Positions 51,523 to 60,222 of a DNA stretch of 64,000 nucleotides are shown piece by piece. Source of the DNA: Candidatus Delongbacteria bacterium (lineage in GTDB: Bacteria > CAIWAD01); NCBI GenBank assembly GCA_041675285.1, contig JBAYTZ010000002.1:248001-312000 (forward strand), given 5' to 3'. A program made the translations under genes and the position numbers. The notes beneath the pieces were generated by a model that made no database searches, had not been told where the DNA came from, and worked only from the letters and a program-made list of their open reading frames with translations. Every line of letters starts with the position of its first letter. Positions within the stretch are counted from its first letter, which is position 1.

Positions 51523-52820
51523 AGACGCGTATCATCAGCCTGAATCTGGCCCTGTTGGCCTTGTTGGCCCTGGCCCAGTCCTGCGGCAAGCCCGCGGCCG
51601 AACCGGCCCACGAAGAAGTGGCGGTGGTGGAAGAGGATCACGAAGGCCACGGCCACGCCGCGGAGGGCGAGGCCGAACTCTCGGACCTGGACCGGCCCGT
51701 TGACGAGTTGTTCGCCGCCACCTGCGAACACGAGATGAACACCTACAAGTGCGCGGAGTGCCGCTACGAAGTGGGGGTGGTCCACACGCCGCCGCAGCTG
51801 TTCCAGGAGGGGCTGCTGAAACTGGGCAAGGTGGAGCGGCGGGTGGTGGACCTGCCCCTGACCCTGATGGGCGAAGTGGTCTTTGACGAGGGCCGGGTGA
51901 CCCATTTGAGTCCCGTGACCGCGGGGATCATCCGCCAGGTGCACGTGACGCTGGGTCAGCGGGTCCGACGGGGCCAGCTGCTGCTGGAGCTGGAGAGCGC
52001 CGAGGCCGGTGAGGCCCAGGAGCGCCAGTTGGAGGCCGAGGCCCAGGTGGCGCGGGCCACGCGGGACTTCGAGCGGGCCAGCGAGCTGCGCGACCAGGGC
52101 ATCAACTCGGAGAAGGAGTTCCTCCAGGCGCGACAAGAGCAGGAATCCGCCCGGATCCGCCTGAACACGGCCCAAAGCCGGTTGGCCTCGATGGGGCTCA
52201 GCGCCCAGGATCCCCCCGGGCGGGTGTTGGTCCGTGCGCCGGAGGACGGCACCGTGCTGACCTTGCACGCCGTGCCCGGCGAGAGCGTGCACCCGGAGGA
52301 ATCCCTGGTCACGGTGGGCGACAACCGTGTTCTCTGGGTTTGGTGCGACCTCTACGAGCGGGACATCGCCGGATTGCTGAGCGGCCCGCAACCCGCGCGC
52401 CGGCCGGCCCGCGTCACGGTCAAGGCCTGGCCGCAAGAGAGCTTCACGGGCAGCGTCGAATTCATCAGTCCCTCCATGGACGTGGCGAGCCGCACGGCCA
52501 AAGTGCGCGTGGCGGTGCAGAACAAGGACCAGCGCCTGCTGGCGGGCATGTTCGCCCAGGTGCAGGTCTACCTGCCGGGCAGCGAGAACGTCCAGGCCGT
52601 GCCGGCCGCGGCGGTTTGCGAGGACGAGGGCCGGTCCTTCGTGTTCGTGCCCCACGGCGCGGACTACTTCGTGCGGCGCCCGGTGGTCACGGGCCGCGCC
52701 TGGGCGGACTGGGTCGAACTGGTCCAGCCCACCGACCTCTCCACCGTGGTGGCCGACGGCGTCTTCCTGCTGAAATCCGACGTGCTGCGCTCGAAAATGG
52801 GCGCCGGCTGCGCCGACTAG
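51519..52820 (+). CDS. RND efflux membrane-fusion protein, CusB/CzcB type
   Basis: Periplasmic adaptor of 433 residues. The N-terminal signal (LALLALLALAQSC, Cys22) may be lipidated, although the lipobox is weak. An Asp/Glu/His-rich segment (HEEVAVVEEDHEGHGH) and a C69-x-H71-x6-C78-x2-C81 cluster (CEHEMNTYKCAEC) are likely metal-collecting sites before the adaptor core. The biotinyl-lipoyl-like half (GIIRQVHVTLGQRVRRGQLL), an alpha hairpin (~165-225), a second lipoyl half (VLVRAPEDGTVLTLHAVPGE) and a beta barrel follow. It joins the outer-membrane channel to the pump, 9 bases upstream of it. Confidence 0.93.
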   Translation: MKTRIISLNLALLALLALAQSCGKPAAEPAHEEVAVVEEDHEGHGHAAEGEAELSDLDRPVDELFAATCEHEMNTYKCAECRYEVGVVHTPPQLFQEGLLKLGKVERRVVDLPLTLMGEVVFDEGRVTHLSPVTAGIIRQVHVTLGQRVRRGQLLLELESAEAGEAQERQLEAEAQVARATRDFERASELRDQGINSEKEFLQARQEQESARIRLNTAQSRLASMGLSAQDPPGRVLVRAPEDGTVLTLHAVPGESVHPEESLVTVGDNRVLWVWCDLYERDIAGLLSGPQPARRPARVTVKAWPQESFTGSVEFISPSMDVASRTAKVRVAVQNKDQRLLAGMFAQVQVYLPGSENVQAVPAAAVCEDEGRSFVFVPHGADYFVRRPVVTGRAWADWVELVQPTDLSTVVADGVFLLKSDVLRSKMGAGCAD

Positions 52821-52829
52821 GAGAACAAG

Positions 52830-55800
52830 ATGAAGCTCAATCTTTGGCTGCTGCAGCACCGTCTGCTGATGGTGCTGGCGGCGCTCGTGTTGACGGCGGC
52901 AGGGCTGGTGGCTTGGCGCAACCTGCCCATCGACGCTTTTCCCGACGTCACCAACATCCAGGTGATGATCCTGAGCCAAGCGCCCGGTCTGGCCGCCACG
53001 GACGTGGAGGACCGGATCAGCTATCCCATCGAGCAGGTGATGCGCGGCCTGCCCCGGGTGACCCAGGTGCGCTCGCTCTCCAAGGCCGGCCTCTCGCAGG
53101 TCGTGGTGATTTTTGAAGACGGCGTGGACACCTATTGGACGCGTCAGCAGGTCTTCGAACGGCTGGCCGTGGCGCGCGAACAGCTGCCCCCCGGCGTGGA
53201 GCCCGAGCTGGGTCCCATCAGCACCGGACTGGGCGAGATCTACCAGTACACGCTGGAAAGCGACTCGCTGGGCGCCATGGAGCTGCGGACGATCCAGGAC
53301 TGGCTGGTGGCGCCGCTGCTCAAGCCTGTTCCCGGCGTCAACGAGGTCAACAGTTTCGGCGGCCTGGTGCGCCAGGTGCAGGTGCTGGTGGATCCGGACA
53401 AGCTGCTCACCTACGGCCTGACCCTGGACGAAGTGGCCACCGCCCTTGAGGCGAACAACGCCAACGCCGGCGGCGGCGTGGTGGCCCGGGGTTGGGAGCA
53501 GGTCTACTTGCGCGGCGTGGGTCTGCTGGGTGGAATCGGCGACGTGGAGAACGTGGTGCTGCGCGCCCGGGACGGTTCGCCCGTGCGCGTGCAGGACATC
53601 GCCGAGGTGGTGATCGGTGCCGAGTCGCGCCAGGGGGCGGTGACCCGGGACGGCCACGGCGAGGCGGTGGCGGGCATGATCATCATGCTCAAGGGCGCCA
53701 ACGCCAAGGACGTGGTCAGCCGGGTCAAGGAGAGCATCGGCCGGATCCAGGAGACGCTGCCCGCGGGCGTGCGCCTGAACGTGTTCTACGACCGCACGAC
53801 GCTGATCCAGGCCTGCATCCGGACGGTGCAGAACGCCCTGCTGGAGGGCGGCGTCTTCGTGATCCTGGTACTCTTCCTGTTCCTGGCCGAGTTCCGCACG
53901 GCCCTGATCGTGCTGCTCTCACTGCCGTTGACCTTCCTGATCAGTTTCATCGTGATGGGCTGGGCGGGCCTGAGTTCCAACCTGATGAGCCTGGGCGGGC
54001 TGGCCTTCTCGGTGGGCATGGTGGTGGACGCCTCCATCGTGGTGGTGGAGAACGTAAGACGCCATTTGGCCGAAGCGCTGCCGGAGACGTCTATCCGGGA
54101 AGTGGTGGCGCGCGCCGTGACGGAAGTGGCGCGGCCCGTGGCCTTCTCCGTGCTGATCGTGGCCATCATCCTGGTGCCGCTCTACACGCTGCAGGGCATC
54201 GAGGGCAAGATGTTCGCGCCCCTGGCCAGCACCATGCTCATCGCCCTGCTGGTCTCGCTGGTGGTTGCCTTCACCATTATTCCGGCCCTCGCGGACTTGC
54301 TGCTGAAGAAAATCCCTGAGCGTGAGTTCGGCTTCACCAAGCGCCTGCACGCCGGCTACCTGCGTTTGCTGGCGCGGGCCATCGCGCGGCCGGGCCTGAC
54401 CCTGGGCCTCTCCGGCGGCGCCTTGCTGGCCTCCCTGGCGCTGGTGCCGTTCATCGGCACCGAGTTCATGCCGCCGCTGGACGAGGGGGCCATCGCCATC
54501 AACGTGGTGCGCCTGCCCAATGCCTCACTGGAAGGTTCCGTGGCTGTGGCGACGGCCATCGAGAAGCGGCTGGCCGCCTACCCGGAAGTGGAGTGCGTGG
54601 TGAGCAAGACCGGCCGCGCGGAGATCTCCGAGGATCCGATGGGGCCGGAGCAGACCGACGTGATCATCATGCTCAAGCCGCGCGGCAAGTGGAAGACTGG
54701 CCGGGACAAGACCGAGCTGGTGGCGGCTATCCAGACGGACCTGGCGAGCATCCCAGGTGTGCGCTATTCGTTCTCCCAACCCATCGCCCTGCGCGTGAAC
54801 GAACTGATCTCCGGAGTGAAAAGCGATCTGGCCGTGAAGATCTTCGGACCGGATCTGGATGTACTGAAGGAATTGGCGGACAAGGCGGCGGCCGTGCTGC
54901 AGCAGGTGGAAGGGGCCAGCGACGTCAAGGTGGAGCAGATCTCGGGCATGCTGCAGTTGGACGTACGGATCGACCGCGCGGCGGCGGCGCGCCACGGGAT
55001 CAGCATGGCCGACATCAACGACACCATCGAGCTGGCCGTGGCCGGACGGCAGGCCACCACGCTGATCGAGGAGCAGCGGCGCATCGCTGTGGTGCTGCGC
55101 TATCCGGCGGCCAACCGGACCACCCAGGCGGAACTGGAGCGCCTGCTGGTGGCGGCGCCGGGCGGCGAACGTGTGCCCCTGGCACAGCTGGCCACTTTTG
55201 AGTTGGTGGAGACTCCCACCCAGGTCAGCCGGGAGAACGGCATGCGTCGTGTGGTGGCCGAGGCCAACGTGCGCGACCGTGACCTGGGCAGCTTCGTGGC
55301 CGAAGTCCAGCAGCGCATGCAACCGCTGCTGAAGTCATTGCCCACCGGCTATCATTTGGAGTACGGCGGCCAGTTCGAGAACCAGCAGCGCGCCATGCGC
55401 CAGCTGGCGCTGGTAGTCCCCGTGGCGCTCCTGTTGATCCTGGTCCTGCTCTACTTGGCGCTGGGCTCCATCGGGGCTTCGCTCCTGGTGTTGCTCAATC
55501 TGCCCTTCTCGCTGGTGGGCGGGATTCTGGCGGTGGTGCTGTTTCGCATGCCGCTCTCCGTCTCCGCCGCCGTGGCCTTCATCGTGCTGCTCGGCGTGGC
55601 CGTGCAGAACGGCGTGGTGCTGGTGGCCTTCTTCCGCCAGTTACGGGCGGATGGCGAGAGCATTGAGGAGACCGTCCGCATCGGCTGCGACCTGCGCTTC
55701 CGGCCACTGCTGATGACCGCGCTCACCAGTTTCATCGGCCACCTGCCCATGCTCTACGCCACGGGCTCCGGTGCGGACATCCAAAGGCCGCTGGCCGTGG

Positions 55801-55913
55801 TGGTGATGGGCGGACTGGTGACGTCCACACTGCTGACCTTGATCGTCCTGCCCACGCTGTACCTGACGGCGCACCGCTGGCGGAGCGCCCGCCGGGCGCG
55901 CGCCGCGCGCTGA
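52830..55913 (+). CDS. Heavy-metal RND pump, CzcA/CusA family
   Basis: Proton-driven inner-membrane trimer of 1027 residues with 12 membrane segments and two large periplasmic loops. The start follows AGGAG. PIDAFPDVTNIQVMI and APGLAATDVEDRISYPIEQ at the N terminus are typical of the HME-RND class. TM4 reads LAFSVGMVVDASIVVVENVRR: Asp400 and Glu407 are kept, but the position of the second Asp of CzcA (DFGIIVD) is Ser394. The motif therefore fits neither classic CzcA (Co/Zn/Cd) nor CusA (Cu/Ag), and the substrate is uncertain. Confidence 0.94.
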   Translation: MKLNLWLLQHRLLMVLAALVLTAAGLVAWRNLPIDAFPDVTNIQVMILSQAPGLAATDVEDRISYPIEQVMRGLPRVTQVRSLSKAGLSQVVVIFEDGVDTYWTRQQVFERLAVAREQLPPGVEPELGPISTGLGEIYQYTLESDSLGAMELRTIQDWLVAPLLKPVPGVNEVNSFGGLVRQVQVLVDPDKLLTYGLTLDEVATALEANNANAGGGVVARGWEQVYLRGVGLLGGIGDVENVVLRARDGSPVRVQDIAEVVIGAESRQGAVTRDGHGEAVAGMIIMLKGANAKDVVSRVKESIGRIQETLPAGVRLNVFYDRTTLIQACIRTVQNALLEGGVFVILVLFLFLAEFRTALIVLLSLPLTFLISFIVMGWAGLSSNLMSLGGLAFSVGMVVDASIVVVENVRRHLAEALPETSIREVVARAVTEVARPVAFSVLIVAIILVPLYTLQGIEGKMFAPLASTMLIALLVSLVVAFTIIPALADLLLKKIPEREFGFTKRLHAGYLRLLARAIARPGLTLGLSGGALLASLALVPFIGTEFMPPLDEGAIAINVVRLPNASLEGSVAVATAIEKRLAAYPEVECVVSKTGRAEISEDPMGPEQTDVIIMLKPRGKWKTGRDKTELVAAIQTDLASIPGVRYSFSQPIALRVNELISGVKSDLAVKIFGPDLDVLKELADKAAAVLQQVEGASDVKVEQISGMLQLDVRIDRAAAARHGISMADINDTIELAVAGRQATTLIEEQRRIAVVLRYPAANRTTQAELERLLVAAPGGERVPLAQLATFELVETPTQVSRENGMRRVVAEANVRDRDLGSFVAEVQQRMQPLLKSLPTGYHLEYGGQFENQQRAMRQLALVVPVALLLILVLLYLALGSIGASLLVLLNLPFSLVGGILAVVLFRMPLSVSAAVAFIVLLGVAVQNGVVLVAFFRQLRADGESIEETVRIGCDLRFRPLLMTALTSFIGHLPMLYATGSGADIQRPLAVVVMGGLVTSTLLTLIVLPTLYLTAHRWRSARRARAAR

Positions 55914-55935
55914 GCCGTTCGGCGCCCAACCGGCA

Positions 55936-55960
55936 CCGGGAGGCCCACCTGGCTTCCCGG
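55936..55960 (+). terminator. Stem-loop after the efflux pump gene
   Basis: CCGGGAGGCC (55936-55945) pairs with GGCTTCCCGG (55951-55960) with one G-U pair and a 5-base loop, 22 bases after the pump stop. No U-tract follows, so termination is only probable. Confidence 0.4.
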
Positions 55961-56040
55961 GCCGGCGGGCGCGGCGGCCGGGGTGGGTGTCGGCTGCCGG
56001 AGCGCCGGGAAGACCCTGCATTCGCCAGACGGGAGGAGAG

Positions 56041-56847
56041 ATGAACGCCGCTGCCGGAGACATGAACCCGGTGCTGGAGCAGATCTGGGCGCATCGGTCG
56101 ATCCGCGCCTATCGGCCTGAGCCGCTGGACGACGGGCTGTTGGACGAGGTGCTGGAGGCTGGCCTGCGCGCGGCCTCCAGCGGCAACATGCAGACCTGGT
56201 CGGTGATCGTGACCCGAGATGCCGAGCGCCGGCGCGGGCTCTGGGAATTACATCTCAGGCAGGACATGATCCTGCAGGCGCCGGTCGTCCTGGCCTTCTG
56301 CGCCGATTTCCGCCGCATGAGCCAGTGGTGCCGGCAGCGCGGGGCCGAGCCCGGCTACGACAACCTGCTCAGCTTCCTGGTGGCCACGGGCGACGTGTTC
56401 CTGGCCGCCCAGACCGCCGTGCTGGCCGCCGAGAGCCTGGGCTTGGGCACGTGCTACATGGGCACGACCCTGAACGCCATGGACGGACTCTGCGGATTCT
56501 ACGGGCTGCCGCCGGGCGTGGTCCCCGTGACCAGTGTGGTGCTGGGCTGGCCGGCGGAGGATCCGGCGCCGCGCCTGCGTCTGCCGTTGGCGGGTCTGCG
56601 CCACGACGAGCGCTTCCGCGAGTACACGGCCGAGGAGATCGAGGCGACCTATCGGATCCGCGACGTTGAAGGCTGGGCGCGCTACCTGGCCTTCCCCGAG
56701 TTGGCGGCCCGGATGGGCCGGGACGGCATCGAGAACCTGGCCCAGGTGTACACCCGGCTCAAGTACCGCAAGCCGGACTTCGACGAAGCCTCCCGCCGCA
56801 TCCTGGCCACGCTGCGGCGACAGGGCTTCATGGCGCAGGACGAATAG
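56041..56847 (+). CDS. Nitroreductase-family NADPH oxidoreductase (NfsA-like)
   Basis: FMN-dependent oxidoreductase, 268 residues, with GGAGGAGAG directly before the ATG. The N terminus IWAHRSIRAYRPEPLDDGLL (FMN phosphate site Arg-Ser), RAASSGNMQTWSVIVTRD, APVVLAFCADFRRMSQWC, ESLGLGTCYMGTTLNAMDGL and VPVTSVVLGWPAEDP match the NfsA/FrxA type. It reduces nitro compounds, quinones or flavin in vitro; the physiological substrate is unknown. It stands alone between the efflux operon and the convergent FNR-type gene. Confidence 0.92.
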   Translation: MNAAAGDMNPVLEQIWAHRSIRAYRPEPLDDGLLDEVLEAGLRAASSGNMQTWSVIVTRDAERRRGLWELHLRQDMILQAPVVLAFCADFRRMSQWCRQRGAEPGYDNLLSFLVATGDVFLAAQTAVLAAESLGLGTCYMGTTLNAMDGLCGFYGLPPGVVPVTSVVLGWPAEDPAPRLRLPLAGLRHDERFREYTAEEIEATYRIRDVEGWARYLAFPELAARMGRDGIENLAQVYTRLKYRKPDFDEASRRILATLRRQGFMAQDE

Positions 56848-56907
56848 GGTTGGGGAAAGGATGGACGTGGGCGCCTGACTCGCCAGAGGCCCGGCGCCGG
56901 AGACGTG

Positions 56908-57639
56908 TCAGCGGACTTCCCGCCGCAGCCGGCGCAGGTCGGGGATCTGGATCTCGCGGCCGTTGAACTGGGCCAGGCCCTGTTCGCCCAGCTGGCGCAC
57001 GGCCCGGGCCACCGTCTCCGGGCGGACGCCCAGCATGGCGGCCAGGTCCCGGCGCGCGAGGGGCAGTTCCAGCCGGGCCTGGTTGCCGCTCTCGTCCACG
57101 CTGCCGCAGCCGGGCAGCAGCTGCAGGAGGAGATCCTGCAGGCGCCACTCCAGGGTACGGGTGGCCAGGCGCAGGCGGGCCTCGCCGTAGTCGTAGAGTT
57201 CCTGGGCCAGCATGCGCGAGAATTCGTCGCGCAGGGCCGGATTGCGGCTGAGGATTTCCTGCACCAGCCGGGTGGGGAAGAAGCAGACCCGGCTTTCGCG
57301 CAGGGCCTCGGCCCCCGCCGTGTAGTCCATCCGCCCGAAGTAGGCCGGGAAGCCCAGGGTCTCGCCCGGGTGGGCCAGCCGCAGGATCACCGAATTGCCG
57401 TGCTCGTCGGATTTGCGCAGGGCCAGCAGGCCGGACTCGATGCAGTGCAGGCCGTGACACGGGTGACGCTCGTGGAAGAGCGGCTGGCCGGCACAGAGCA
57501 GGGACTCCACCCGATAGCCGTCCAGCAGGGAGCGGTCGCGCTCGTCGAGCACGCTCCAGCAGCTGTCCGGAAAAAGCCGACACTGCCGGCAGGCGTGCAA
57601 CGGCTCCAGGCGCAGACCCACTCCCACACTCGCTCCCAA
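56908..57639 (-). CDS. FNR-type oxygen-sensing regulator
   Basis: Crp/Fnr-family regulator, 243 residues. The N terminus has C17-x2-C20-x6-C27 (ACRQCRLFPDSC), and C119 (SRVCFFP) aligns with Cys122 of E. coli FNR, so the [4Fe-4S] oxygen sensor appears complete. A cyclic-nucleotide-type beta roll (~40-130), dimer helix and winged helix (RRDLAAMLGVRPETVARAVR) follow; the recognition helix has Glu208 and Arg212, with Ala in place of FNR Ser212. I use the TTG at 57639; GTG codons at 57627 and 57621 are alternatives. It is divergent from ccoNO with an FNR box between. Confidence 0.9.
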   Translation of the reverse strand: MGASVGVGLRLEPLHACRQCRLFPDSCWSVLDERDRSLLDGYRVESLLCAGQPLFHERHPCHGLHCIESGLLALRKSDEHGNSVILRLAHPGETLGFPAYFGRMDYTAGAEALRESRVCFFPTRLVQEILSRNPALRDEFSRMLAQELYDYGEARLRLATRTLEWRLQDLLLQLLPGCGSVDESGNQARLELPLARRDLAAMLGVRPETVARAVRQLGEQGLAQFNGREIQIPDLRRLRREVR

Positions 57640-57673
57640 TCCAGTTCTTGTGCCGCGCCAACTTCGCCCTTCG

Positions 57674-57689
57674 CTTGACTTAAGTCAAG
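57674..57689. promoter_or_regulatory. FNR/Anr-type operator
   Basis: Perfect 16-bp palindrome CTTGACTTAAGTCAAG, containing TTGAC-TTAA-GTCAA, the Anr/FNR consensus with a 4-base spacer. It lies 35 bases upstream of the FNR-like gene and ~107 upstream of ccoNO, in the divergent region. A GATAAT (57699-57704) lies to the right as a possible -10. The position allows control of both ccoNO and the regulator itself. Confidence 0.85.
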
Positions 57690-57795
57690 CCAACGGGTGA
57701 TAATGGCCATGCATCGACGGCTTGTTGTTCCTTAAACTATCGCCGTTCGCAATCCGCTTGTCACCAAGCCAACAGCCCGAGACATGGGAGGTGCC

Positions 57796-59973
57796 ATGAG
57801 CGCACGCATCGAACAGTTTTCGTACAACGATGACGTCGTCCGCAAGTTTGTGATGGCCACGCTGCTCTGGGGCGTGGTGGGCATGCTGGTGGGACTGATC
57901 ATCGCCCTGCAGTTGATCTGGCCCAGCCTCAGCTTCGACCTGCCCTTTCTCACGTTCGGCCGGTTGCGTCCGCTGCACACCAACGCCGTGATCTTCGCCT
58001 TCGTGGGCAACGGCATGTTCGCGGGGGTCTACTACTCGACCCAGCGTCTGCTGAAGGCCCGCATGTTCAGCGACCTGCTGGGCAAGCTCAACTTCTGGGG
58101 CTGGCAGGCGATCATCGTCTCCGCGGCGCTGACCCTGCCCCTGGGCATCACCCAAAGCCGCGAGTACGCCGAGTTGGAGTGGCCCATCGACATCGCCATC
58201 GCGGTGATCTGGGTGGTCTTCGCCATCAACTTCTTCGGCACCATCGCCAAGCGGCGCGAACGGCACCTCTACGTGGCCATCTGGTTCTACATCGCCACGA
58301 TCATCGCCATCGCCGTCCTGCACATCTTCAACAACCTGTGGGTGATCGCCGGACCGCTCAAGAGCTACTCGATCTACGCCGGCGTCCAGGACGCCTTCAT
58401 GCAGTGGTGGTACGGGCACAACGCCGTGGCCTTCTTCCTGACCACGCCCATGCTGGGCATGATGTATTACTTCCTGCCCAAGGCCGCGGAGCGCCCGGTG
58501 TTCAGCTACAAGCTGTCCATCCTGCACTTCTGGACCCTGGTCTTCATGTACATCTGGGCCGGGCCGCACCACCTGCACTACTCGGCCCTGCCGGGTTGGG
58601 CCTCCACCCTGGGCATGATCTTCAGCGTGATGCTGTGGATGCCCTCCTGGGGCGGCATGATCAACGGCCTGCTCACACTGCGCGGCGCCTGGCACAAGGT
58701 GGCCGAGGAGCCGATCCTCAAGTTCTTCGTCGTGGCCGTGACCTTCTACGGCATGAGCACGTTCGAAGGCCCGCTGCTCAGCATCAAGACCGTCAACGCG
58801 CTCTCGCACTACACGGACTGGACCGTGAGCCACGTCCATTCCGGCGCGCTGGGCTGGAACGGCTTCCTGGTCTTCGGCATGCTCTACTGGCTGGCCCCGC
58901 GGCTCTTCCAGTCGGGCCGGCTCTACAGCAAGAAGCTGGCGGAGCTGCACTTCTGGATCGGCACCGTGGGCATCCTGCTCTACATCGTGGCGCTCTATTC
59001 AGCCGGCGTGACCCAGGGCCTGATGTGGCGCGCCTTCGACCAGACCGGGCGCCTGCTCTATCCCGACTTCGTGGAAACCGTCCAGCGCCTGATGCCCATG
59101 TACATGGTCCGCGCCCTGGGCGGCACGCTGTACCTGACGGGCACCATCCTGGGTGTCTACAACATTCTGATGACCTGGAAGATGCGTCCGGCCCGCTACG
59201 AGGAACCCGTCTACGAGGCCCCCGCGCTGACCTACGAGCCGGAGCAGGCCGACTACAGCAAGGCCCCCTATCCCGGCGCCCTGGGCCGGATGGTCAGCCT
59301 CGCCTGGCACCGCGTCTGGGAAGGCCGCGGCCTGGTCTTCACGATCTGGGTGGTGATCGCCGTGGCCTCGGCCTCGCTCTTCGAGATCATCCCCACCTTC
59401 CTGATCAAGTCCAACGTGCCGACCATCGCCTCGGTCAAGCCCTACACGCCGCTGGAGCTCTACGGGCGCGACCTCTACGTCGCCGAGGGCTGCTACAACT
59501 GCCACAGCCAGATGATCCGGCCCTTCCGGGCCGAGACCCTGCGCTACGGCGAGTACTCCAAGCCGGGCGAGTTCATCTACGACCATCCCTTCCAGTGGAG
59601 CAGCCGGCGCATTGGGCCGGACCTGCACCGCGAGGGTGGCAAGCGGAGCGATTTCTGGCATCTGGAGCACTTCCGCGATCCGCAGAAGATGACCCCGGGC
59701 TCGATCATGCCCAAGTATCCCTGGTTCGAGAGCAAGGCCATCGATTTCGCCAGCATCCAGAAGCGCGTGGACGCGATGATCATGCTCGGCGTGCCCTACG
59801 GCGAGGTGGTGAACAGCGCCGAGGCGGTGGCCCGGGAGCAGGCCGCGCGCGTGGCGACGGCCATCGCCCAGAACGGCGGACCCATGAACCTGGGCGACAA
59901 GCAGGTGGTGGCGATCATCGCCTATCTGCAGCGGCTGGGCACGGACATCAAGGCCGCCGGGGCCACGAACTAG
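57796..59973 (+). CDS. ccoNO: Fused CcoN-CcoO, cbb3 cytochrome oxidase
   Basis: Catalytic and monoheme subunits of the high-affinity cbb3 oxidase in one chain of 725 residues; the ATG follows GGAGG. Residues ~1-470 are CcoN with 12 membrane helices and the His ligands (RPLHTNAVIFAFVGNGMFAG, WWYGHNAVAFFLTTPMLGMM, AGPHHLHYSALP, HYTDWTVSHVHSGALGWNGF). After a ~40-residue linker and one helix, the CcoO part carries C566-YN-C569-H570 (EGCYNCHSQMIRPFRAE) and a Met ligand region. In most Proteobacteria the two are separate genes. It leads the ccoNO-ccoQ-ccoP operon. Confidence 0.96.
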   Translation: MSARIEQFSYNDDVVRKFVMATLLWGVVGMLVGLIIALQLIWPSLSFDLPFLTFGRLRPLHTNAVIFAFVGNGMFAGVYYSTQRLLKARMFSDLLGKLNFWGWQAIIVSAALTLPLGITQSREYAELEWPIDIAIAVIWVVFAINFFGTIAKRRERHLYVAIWFYIATIIAIAVLHIFNNLWVIAGPLKSYSIYAGVQDAFMQWWYGHNAVAFFLTTPMLGMMYYFLPKAAERPVFSYKLSILHFWTLVFMYIWAGPHHLHYSALPGWASTLGMIFSVMLWMPSWGGMINGLLTLRGAWHKVAEEPILKFFVVAVTFYGMSTFEGPLLSIKTVNALSHYTDWTVSHVHSGALGWNGFLVFGMLYWLAPRLFQSGRLYSKKLAELHFWIGTVGILLYIVALYSAGVTQGLMWRAFDQTGRLLYPDFVETVQRLMPMYMVRALGGTLYLTGTILGVYNILMTWKMRPARYEEPVYEAPALTYEPEQADYSKAPYPGALGRMVSLAWHRVWEGRGLVFTIWVVIAVASASLFEIIPTFLIKSNVPTIASVKPYTPLELYGRDLYVAEGCYNCHSQMIRPFRAETLRYGEYSKPGEFIYDHPFQWSSRRIGPDLHREGGKRSDFWHLEHFRDPQKMTPGSIMPKYPWFESKAIDFASIQKRVDAMIMLGVPYGEVVNSAEAVAREQAARVATAIAQNGGPMNLGDKQVVAIIAYLQRLGTDIKAAGATN

Positions 59974-59982
59974 GAGCGCGCC

Positions 59983-60222
59983 GTGAGCCTGTCCACGATC
60001 ATGAGCCACGCGGGCTACTCGGGCTACGCCATCATCGGGATGATCTTCTTCCTGCTGGTGTTCGCGTCCCTGATGATCCGCCTCTGGTTGCAGTCGCGGG
60101 CGGGCGGCCTGGAAGAGGTGGGGCGCCTGCCCCTGGAGGAGGCCCGGCCCGAGGCGGCCTCCGGCACGATCCCCGCCCAGCCCGCGCAACCCGCTGCGGG
60201 AAAGCTTGAGGAGCGACGATGA
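59983..60222 (+). CDS. ccoQ: CcoQ-like small subunit of cbb3 oxidase
   Basis: 79 residues starting at a GTG with AGGAG 7 bases upstream, 9 bases after ccoNO. One membrane helix (YAIIGMIFFLLVFASLMIRLW) is followed by an acidic/Pro-Ala tail. Position and design match CcoQ, which stabilises the oxidase; the sequence itself is poorly conserved, so the call rests mainly on context. It overlaps ccoP by four bases (ATGA). Confidence 0.8.
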   Translation: MSLSTIMSHAGYSGYAIIGMIFFLLVFASLMIRLWLQSRAGGLEEVGRLPLEEARPEAASGTIPAQPAQPAAGKLEERR

